This document shows, piece by piece, positions 1-4,282 of a stretch of 7,360 bases of DNA. The notes beneath the pieces are model-generated. The model saw only the letters and a list, made by a program, of their open reading frames with translations. It ran no database searches and was not told where the DNA came from. The stretch's first letter is position 1, and each line of letters begins with the position of its first letter. A program made the translations under genes and the position numbers. Source of the DNA: Anaerolineales bacterium (lineage in GTDB: Bacteria; Chloroflexota; Anaerolineae; Anaerolineales; E44-bin32); assembly GCA_030668545.1 (NCBI GenBank), contig DAOUTT010000102.1, positions 1 to 7,360 on the forward strand, given 5' to 3'.

Positions 1-790
1 CCCAATAATCGGTCACCTGGAAGCCGTTGATGAAGAGGTAGAACTTCCCGTCGTACCCCCAGATCCCCAGGCGATTGGTCGCTCCAGGGCCGGTGAGAAT
101 AGCGTCGGAGGGTGTCCAGTCGATCAGAGTGACGGAGTTACCAGGGGACAAGCGGATAAAACGCCCTGCGCCGTCACAAGAGACCTCGAAAGTGTATCCG
201 CTGGGGGTTATATCGGATTCAATCCGAATGACCAGTCCGACGGCGTCCCGTGCCATGCAGTCACCATTTGTGGCAGAAATTTCGGCATAGACCCGTCCGG
301 ATTCGACATAGGTGTAAGACCACCAAATAGCGGTGTTCAGTGCATCAAAATCGGTTCCGATGAGTTTCCCATCCACAACTTCATACGATGCAATACCTTC
401 CGTTATGTATTCGTACCAGGTATCCGGATTGTTGAAGTAGTCAATATGATCCGGGTTGGTCAGGTCAAGGATGTTCCGCGGGTCATCAGGGTCGCTGATA
501 ACGAACGGGGTGGGAGTTGGCTCGAGGGTGAGGCGCTGAACCGCGCTTGTCGGTGTGGCTGCGGGAGCATCAACAGCCGGAGCTGCAACCTCGGGAGGCT
601 CAGTCGGCAGCACTGCCGCGGGTTGCTCATCGGCAGGTTCGACGGGCGCTGCATCAGGTGGCGGTGCATCTTGCCCACGGCGAGCCAATGCAGAAACACC
701 GAAATATATGAGTGCTATCACTAGCAGTGCGGAAACGACGATCAAGGCAATGCGTTCGATACTGAGGGATTTTCCTTTTTCCTCACTCAT
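1..790 (-). CDS. Membrane-anchored protein with lectin/glucanase-like ectodomain (3' end outside window)
   Basis: An open minus-strand frame of 263 codons begins at ATG 788-790 and runs off the left edge, so the C-terminus is missing. The protein starts MSEEKGKSLSIERIAL, with one hydrophobic segment at about residues 12-35 that looks like an uncleaved signal anchor. Residues about 41-97 are a low-complexity Pro/Ala/Thr/Glu linker, typical of a spacer crossing the cell wall. From about residue 115 onward the sequence is rich in aromatic residues and beta-strand-like (TWYEYIT, GKLIGT, IWWSYTY, SGRVYAEIS, GLVIRI, FYLFINGFQV). This resembles concanavalin-A-like laminin-G/DUF1080-type sugar-binding or glycoside-hydrolase folds; no catalytic residues can be named. 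Cys178 and Cys205 could form a disulfide. AAGGAGAG sits 7-8 nt before the ATG, and only 13 nt separate it from the tdh stop, so it is probably co-transcribed with tdh. Existence of the gene is confident; the fold assignment is inference. Confidence 0.85.
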   Translation of the reverse strand, partial: MSEEKGKSLSIERIALIVVSALLVIALIYFGVSALARRGQDAPPPDAAPVEPADEQPAAVLPTEPPEVAAPAVDAPAATPTSAVQRLTLEPTPTPFVISDPDDPRNILDLTNPDHIDYFNNPDTWYEYITEGIASYEVVDGKLIGTDFDALNTAIWWSYTYVESGRVYAEISATNGDCMARDAVGLVIRIESDITPSGYTFEVSCDGAGRFIRLSPGNSVTLIDWTPSDAILTGPGATNRLGIWGYDGKFYLFINGFQVTDYW

Positions 791-803
791 CTTGGACTCT
801 CCT

Positions 804-1844
804 TCATGGGGTGAGCATGACCTTGCCGGACTCACCGGAAGTCATCGTCTCAAAAGCTTTATCGAATTCTTCCATTTTAAAATGATGGGTAACAAGCGGT
901 GCGAGATCAACAGCACCGGAGCGGATAAGACCACGAGCCTGATACCAGGTTTGCCAGAGCTTGCGTCCACTGATGCCCAGAACGCGCGCCGCTTTGAAGA
1001 CGATGTGATTATCCCAATCGAATTCAAACGGCCCGGGGGCGACACCGAGGAGCGCCGCTTCACCGCCGGGCTTTAGCAGTGTGAAACCCTGGTCGATTGC
1101 CGATGGTGAGCCGGACATCTCCAGGAGCACATCGACCCCCTCACCGTCGGTTGCATCACGAATCATTTCGATCACCGGGTCATCAATGGCATGTAGCGCC
1201 AGGTCCGCTCCCATCCGGCGCGCGAAGTCAATACGGTAGGCGCTGATATCGGTGGCATAAATGGATCGAGCGCCGATGGCGCGGGCGACTGCGATGGTCA
1301 TCAATCCAACGGGACCACATCCTGTGACGAGGACTTTTTTGGCCCTTAAGTCGGCGGCGAAGGCGGTGTGAACCGCGTTGCCGAAGTTCTCCTGCAATAC
1401 AGCGATTTCCACAGGTAGATCTTCAGGATTTGGCCAAGCGTTCTGGGCGTGAATGGCGATGTACTTGGCGAAACCGCCATCACGGTCGACGCCGATGAGT
1501 TGTGTGTTCTCGCAAATGTGGCCAAGGCCCGTGCGGCAGAAGGCACATTGATTACAGATAACATGTGATTCTAAGGAAACAAAATCCCCTATCTCCGGTG
1601 TCTCAACCATGGATCCACGCTCAACGACATCTCCGCAGATCTCATGGCCGACGATCACCGGTGGGTGCATTCGACCTGCTGCCCAAGAATCCCAGTTGTA
1701 GATATGTAAATCAGTACCGCAAATGGAAGCGGCGCGAACCTTAACGAGAACTTCGTCGCGTTTAATGGTGGGGATGGGGACTTGCTGGACCTCAAGGCCA
1801 GGACTGGCGTGGGCTTTAACCACCGCCCGCATCGTTTCTGCCAT
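804..1844 (-). CDS. tdh: L-threonine 3-dehydrogenase (zinc-dependent, NAD+)
   Basis: This 346-residue cytosolic medium-chain dehydrogenase should oxidise L-threonine to 2-amino-3-ketobutyrate with NAD+, the first step of threonine conversion to glycine and acetyl-CoA. The signature ICGTDLHIYNWDSW (41-54) is characteristic of Tdh. Catalytic-zinc ligands are Cys42, His67-Glu68 (GHE) and Glu152. The structural-zinc cysteines are Cys97, Cys100, Cys103 and Cys111. This spacing and numbering match archaeal-type Tdh as I recall it. His94, in the position of the active-site His90 of E. coli Tdh, is present. The Rossmann motif is GCGPVG (175-180), and Asp199 at the end of the second strand favours NAD+ over NADP+. 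The family motif QEPxGNAVHT reads QENFGNAVHT here (Asn153 for Pro). Length is normal. GGAGG lies 11 nt before the ATG. No 2-amino-3-ketobutyrate ligase gene (kbl) adjoins it in the window. A sorbitol- or butanediol-dehydrogenase identity is less likely given the Tdh signature. Confidence 0.93.
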   Translation of the reverse strand: MAETMRAVVKAHASPGLEVQQVPIPTIKRDEVLVKVRAASICGTDLHIYNWDSWAAGRMHPPVIVGHEICGDVVERGSMVETPEIGDFVSLESHVICNQCAFCRTGLGHICENTQLIGVDRDGGFAKYIAIHAQNAWPNPEDLPVEIAVLQENFGNAVHTAFAADLRAKKVLVTGCGPVGLMTIAVARAIGARSIYATDISAYRIDFARRMGADLALHAIDDPVIEMIRDATDGEGVDVLLEMSGSPSAIDQGFTLLKPGGEAALLGVAPGPFEFDWDNHIVFKAARVLGISGRKLWQTWYQARGLIRSGAVDLAPLVTHHFKMEEFDKAFETMTSGESGKVMLTP

Positions 1845-1880
1845 GTTGAGGAGTGCCTCCGTATGAATGGGGTTTTTCGG

Positions 1881-1907
1881 AGTATAGCATTAACACCGCA
1901 AACACAA
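1881..1907 (-). promoter_or_regulatory. Candidate extended -10 promoter for the tdh operon
   Basis: On the minus strand the sequence TGCTATACT (complement of 1881-1889) is an extended -10 element, with TATACT matching the consensus at five of six bases. A weak -35-like TTGTGT (complement of 1902-1907) lies 15 nt upstream; the short spacing is offset by the TGn extension. Transcription would start near 1874, giving a leader of about 30 nt that contains the GGAGG ribosome binding site. Predicted by eye only. Confidence 0.5.
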
Positions 1908-1919
1908 TCTTGGGCGAGT

Positions 1920-1925
1920 TATAAT
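1920..1925 (+). promoter_or_regulatory. Candidate -10 element (TATAAT) for the aldo/keto reductase
   Basis: A perfect TATAAT box lies 44 nt before the ATG of the aldo/keto reductase, which puts the start of transcription near 1932 and the leader at about 38 nt. No good -35 hexamer is found at 16-18 nt upstream (positions 1896-1903 read CCGCAAAC), so the promoter may be weak or need an activator. Its upstream region overlaps that of the divergent tdh promoter; only 33 nt separate the two -10 boxes, so one bound regulator could affect both. Confidence 0.5.
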
Positions 1926-1957
1926 GCTTTGACTATGGTTCTCGAGTACCAAGAGCT

Positions 1958-1962
1958 AGGAG
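1958..1962 (+). promoter_or_regulatory. Ribosome binding site that fixes the aldo/keto reductase start
   Basis: AGGAG is 7 nt upstream of ATG 1970 but only 4 nt upstream of the in-frame TTG at 1967. The spacing favours ATG 1970 as the true start, giving a protein that begins MEYRRMG rather than MMEYRRMG. Confidence 0.75.
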
Positions 1963-1969
1963 TGGATTG

Positions 1970-2944
1970 ATGGAATACCGCAGAATGGGACGTTCTGGAT
2001 TGAAGTTGAGCGCGATCTCTTTGGGATCTTGGATTTCCTTTGGTGACCAGATTGATGAAAGCGCTGCTGCAAAGCTCATGCAACGCGCATACGAAGCAGG
2101 TGTCAATTACTTTGACAACGCTGATGTTTATGCAAACGGAGAATCCGAACGAGTAATGGGAGAGGCGATTAAGGATTTCCCACGAGAGAGCCTTGTGGTC
2201 TCGAGCAAAGTTTATTGGCCCACGATGCCGGGCCCCAACGGTCGCGGTCTATCCAGAAAACACATAATGGAATCTTGTCACGCTTCGTTGAAACGTATGA
2301 GCCTGGAATACCTGGATTTGTATTTTTGCCATCGCTACGATCACGAGACACCGCTGGATGAGGTGGTACGAGCGATGGATGACCTTGTCCGTCAGGGAAA
2401 GGTGTTGTATTGGGGCACATCCGAATGGCGCGCGGGGCAGATTGCACGTTCCTACGCCGTTGCTCGTGAGTGGAATGCTTATCCGCCAGTTGTCGAGCAA
2501 CCGCAATACAATATGTTCGTCCGTCGTAGGGTAGAGGATGAACTCGTCCCGTCAGCGAGAGATTTGGGTTTCGGCATGGTGACGTGGAGCCCTCTTAAAT
2601 ACGGCCTCTTGAGCGGTAAGTACAACAACGGTTTACCTAAAGAGAAGACCCGGCTTACGCGGGCGCCTGAATGGGGTGAGAAAATCATAACAGAAGAACG
2701 GGTGGAGGTGGTTCGCCGGTTGACTGCACTTGCGGACGAAATTGGAGCAACGACTGCTCAGTTGGCGATCGCCTGGCTCCTGCGCATTCCTGAGGTGAGC
2801 AGCGTGATCACAGGAGCAACGCGCACCGAGCATTTAGATGACAACCTGAAAGCGCTGGAGTTCGTGGAAATGCTTGCGCCGGATTTCTTGGATAAAATAG
2901 AAGCGATATTGGACAACTCTCCGGGTGAAACTGAAGAATTCTAA
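1970..2944 (+). CDS. Aldo/keto reductase, voltage-gated K+ channel beta-subunit-like family
   Basis: A 324-residue cytosolic NADPH-dependent oxidoreductase with a TIM-barrel fold, related to Kv-beta and YghZ-type reductases, which reduce aldehydes and ketones; the substrate is unknown. With the start at ATG 1970 the tetrad reads Asp49, Tyr54 (DNADVY), Lys80 (SSKVYW) and His121 (YFCHRYD). Kv-beta resemblance is strong: RAMDDLVRQGKVLYWGTSEW (135-154), EQPQYNMF, the cofactor-binding TWSPLKYGLLSGKY (205-218), and near the C-terminus ITGATRTEHLDDN (280-292), the region that contacts the NADPH phosphate. Animal Kv-beta carries Asn at the tetrad His position; this protein keeps His, as expected of a working reductase. 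Length is normal. It is transcribed alone, divergent from tdh and convergent with the patatin gene. No K+ channel gene is seen nearby, so a channel-subunit role is not supported. Confidence 0.92.
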   Translation: MEYRRMGRSGLKLSAISLGSWISFGDQIDESAAAKLMQRAYEAGVNYFDNADVYANGESERVMGEAIKDFPRESLVVSSKVYWPTMPGPNGRGLSRKHIMESCHASLKRMSLEYLDLYFCHRYDHETPLDEVVRAMDDLVRQGKVLYWGTSEWRAGQIARSYAVAREWNAYPPVVEQPQYNMFVRRRVEDELVPSARDLGFGMVTWSPLKYGLLSGKYNNGLPKEKTRLTRAPEWGEKIITEERVEVVRRLTALADEIGATTAQLAIAWLLRIPEVSSVITGATRTEHLDDNLKALEFVEMLAPDFLDKIEAILDNSPGETEEF

Positions 2945-2980
2945 CGACCATGCTTCGCAATTAACTCGTAGACATCAAAG

Positions 2981-2997
2981 CGCAGGCTGCGCCTGCG
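2981..2997. repeat. Perfect palindrome, 7-bp stem and 3-nt loop
   Basis: CGCAGGC-TGC-GCCTGCG lies 36 nt after the aldo/keto reductase stop in the convergent gap before the patatin gene. It is GC-rich enough to act as a transcription end on either strand, but no T-run follows on either side, so it is not a classical intrinsic terminator. Together with the next palindrome it resembles a REP-like dispersed element. Confidence 0.7.
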
Positions 2998-3000
2998 ACC

Positions 3001-3015
3001 GGAAGCAGAGCTTCC
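3001..3015. repeat. Perfect palindrome, 6-bp stem and 3-nt loop
   Basis: GGAAGC-AGA-GCTTCC follows the preceding palindrome after only 3 nt (ACC). Two adjacent perfect stems with 3-nt loops suggest one composite element. A third weak inverted repeat, GGGG-TAGA-CCCC, lies at 3042-3053, and ATTGA-GGTC-TCAAT (3074-3087) overlaps the patatin stop codon. There is no coding signal in the 142-nt gap 2945-3086. Confidence 0.65.
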
Positions 3016-3086
3016 ACACTCCACATAATGGAGAGGAGATTGGGGTAGACCCCGGATCGTTCAAGCGATAGATATTGAGGTCTCAA

Positions 3087-4073
3087 TCACTTCGAAGGTG
3101 GAGTCTCCAGTGCCAAACCGTCTGGATCGTTGAAATCTATCTTTGACGCGAAAGCACGGCCAATATCCTCTAAGAAGTCGGCTGCCCATACGGCATCTAA
3201 ACCGATCTCGGCGACGTCGACTCCTTCGGGAATAACGACACCAAGCTCACGCATAACGCTGGATGTCAAATCGAGTTGATACCGACGCAGATCGATTCTC
3301 GCAGTCTGTTCGTATTCCCGCCGAGTCACATAAGTCTGCCATTCACCAGCGTCTTCCATTGTTTCCGCAAGAACCCAGATACCCCACTTCAAGATGCTGG
3401 CAGATCGGGCGTCGATTGGATGTGGACGCCTGCCGGTGCCGAAAGATAGCATGAGCGTGTCTCCCGGAGGATATAAACCGGTGCTGTAGTGCATCGCCTC
3501 GACGGCAGCGTGGTAGACCGGATTGCCGGATACACCAACTCCACCATCGACCCAGGTATGCTCCTCGCCGAGAACATCCGCAGAGTGAGCAGGGAAATAT
3601 GTCGGAGCAGCGATGCTGGCCAAGACGGCGTCTTTTAAAGTCATCGTTCCCCAAAGGCTGGCATTCCCGGGCCCGTCCTTCACGAAGAAATCGGTCTGAC
3701 TGGTTTCCAGGTTTTTTGCAGTGACCAATATATCAATTGCTAATGAGTTCAGTGGTCTATCGGCACCGATCTCTTGGAGAGTATTGGCAATGTAGGTGTT
3801 GCTATAGCGGTGGTTGCCGAGATTGAAGAGGATTTGATGCAGGGGAAGACGCTGAAACGCGTGCTTGGCTAACTCGCGATAGAGCGCCAGGAGCCCGCGA
3901 GCGCTGATGCCCATGGCAATGCCAGCAGCGATAACGGCTCCAGTAGAAGTTCCGGCAACCATGTCAAAGATCTCTTGGCATGGCTTCCTGTGGATTTTCT
4001 CGAGTTCCACCAAACATGCCAAGGGGATGATGCCGCGGATGCCACCGCCGTCAATGGAGAGGATTTTCTTCAT
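3087..4073 (-). CDS. Patatin-like phospholipase / lipid acyl hydrolase
   Basis: A 328-residue protein with a full patatin catalytic apparatus, expected to hydrolyse acyl esters of phospholipids or other lipids. The N-terminus opens directly with the oxyanion-hole motif DGGGIRG (8-14). The nucleophile elbow is GTSTG (41-45) with Ser43. The family block AAPTYFPA (155-162) and the catalytic DGG (176-178, Asp176) complete the Ser-Asp dyad, followed by GNP (183-185). There is no signal peptide or membrane segment, so it is probably cytosolic and acts on the inner membrane face. The C-terminal part (about 215-328) is helical and has no domain I recognise. AAGGGTG lies 7 nt before the ATG, a modest ribosome binding site. 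It is divergent from the PBP gene with 209 nt between them. Related patatins act as CBASS effectors (CapV), but no nucleotide cyclase is in the window, so a housekeeping or stand-alone lipase is the default reading. Confidence 0.92.
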   Translation of the reverse strand: MKKILSIDGGGIRGIIPLACLVELEKIHRKPCQEIFDMVAGTSTGAVIAAGIAMGISARGLLALYRELAKHAFQRLPLHQILFNLGNHRYSNTYIANTLQEIGADRPLNSLAIDILVTAKNLETSQTDFFVKDGPGNASLWGTMTLKDAVLASIAAPTYFPAHSADVLGEEHTWVDGGVGVSGNPVYHAAVEAMHYSTGLYPPGDTLMLSFGTGRRPHPIDARSASILKWGIWVLAETMEDAGEWQTYVTRREYEQTARIDLRRYQLDLTSSVMRELGVVIPEGVDVAEIGLDAVWAADFLEDIGRAFASKIDFNDPDGLALETPPSK

Positions 4074-4213
4074 GTTAAATCACCCTTATCTTGCTAGCGC
4101 CAGACGTACAGAGATAGCGGGAGCCCGTGTTCGTGAATAGACTTACGCTTTGGCCTCCAATAGCGAATGTGCATGATTCCGGCCATCCCCTGGGTATCAC
4201 TCAAGGGCAGGCG

Positions 4214-4244
4214 CTGTGCCCCTGCAGGCACAGGTCTTGCAGGG
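4214..4244. other. Hairpin with loop complementary to downstream bases (possible pseudoknot)
   Basis: In the 209-nt divergent region between the patatin and PBP genes, CTGTGCC (4214-4220) and GGCACAG (4227-4233) form a perfect 7-bp stem around the 6-nt loop CCTGCA. That loop is exactly complementary to TGCAGG (4238-4243), 4 nt beyond the stem. The RNA could therefore fold as an H-type pseudoknot, or switch to the alternative stem CCCTGCA/TGCAGGG (4220-4226 with 4238-4244). No T-run follows, so it is not an ordinary terminator. Which transcript, if any, contains it is unknown. The rest of 4074-4282 shows no convincing gene or tRNA. Confidence 0.45.
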
Positions 4245-4274
4245 ATTATCGCCACGCATTCATTTACGGGTAAA
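4245..4274 (-). promoter_or_regulatory. Weak candidate promoter toward the patatin gene
   Basis: On the minus strand, TTTACC (complement of 4269-4274) and GATAAT (complement of 4245-4250) are spaced by 18 nt and match the -35 and -10 consensus at four and five of six bases. Transcription would start near 4238 and give a leader of about 165 nt that begins in the hairpin at 4214-4244. The -35 overlaps the putative -10 of the divergent PBP gene, so the two promoters may exclude each other. By eye only. Confidence 0.3.
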
Positions 4275-4276
4275 AT
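4271..4276 (+). promoter_or_regulatory. Candidate -10 element at the PBP start, suggesting a leaderless mRNA
   Basis: TAAAAT (five of six consensus bases) ends 6 nt before ATG 4283, so transcription from it would begin at or within a base or two of the start codon. No convincing ribosome binding site precedes the ATG (the 12 nt upstream read TAAAATTCGCAT), in contrast to the clear AGGAG or GGAGG sites of the other genes. No good -35 is seen. Confidence 0.35.
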
Positions 4277-4282
4277 TCGCAT

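Noticed and set aside
446..1076. Plus-strand open frames opposite the anchored protein and tdh, one of them rich in Ala/Gly/Ser
   Set aside because: They are antisense shadows of two well-supported minus-strand genes; the composition is the reverse complement of the Pro/Ala linker codons, and no ribosome binding site or family match is seen.
1967..1969. TTG as start of the aldo/keto reductase
   Set aside because: It would lie only 4 nt from AGGAG, while ATG 1970 has the ideal 7-nt spacing.
3087..4073. Patatin as a CBASS effector (CapV) or other defence component
   Set aside because: No cGAS/DncV-like nucleotidyltransferase, Cap2/Cap3 or other defence gene is within the window; the neighbours are metabolic and envelope genes.
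4100..4200. tRNA or other structured RNA gene in the divergent spacer
   Set aside because: No T-loop GGTTCRA box, acceptor stem or anticodon arm could be assembled on either strand; only a short CGGGAGCCCG palindrome at 4118-4127 is present.
4214..4282. Known riboswitch (for example preQ1-type pseudoknot) upstream of the PBP-like gene
   Set aside because: The compact pseudoknot shape is reminiscent, but the A-rich tail and conserved core bases of preQ1-I are absent, and the downstream gene is not a queuosine gene.
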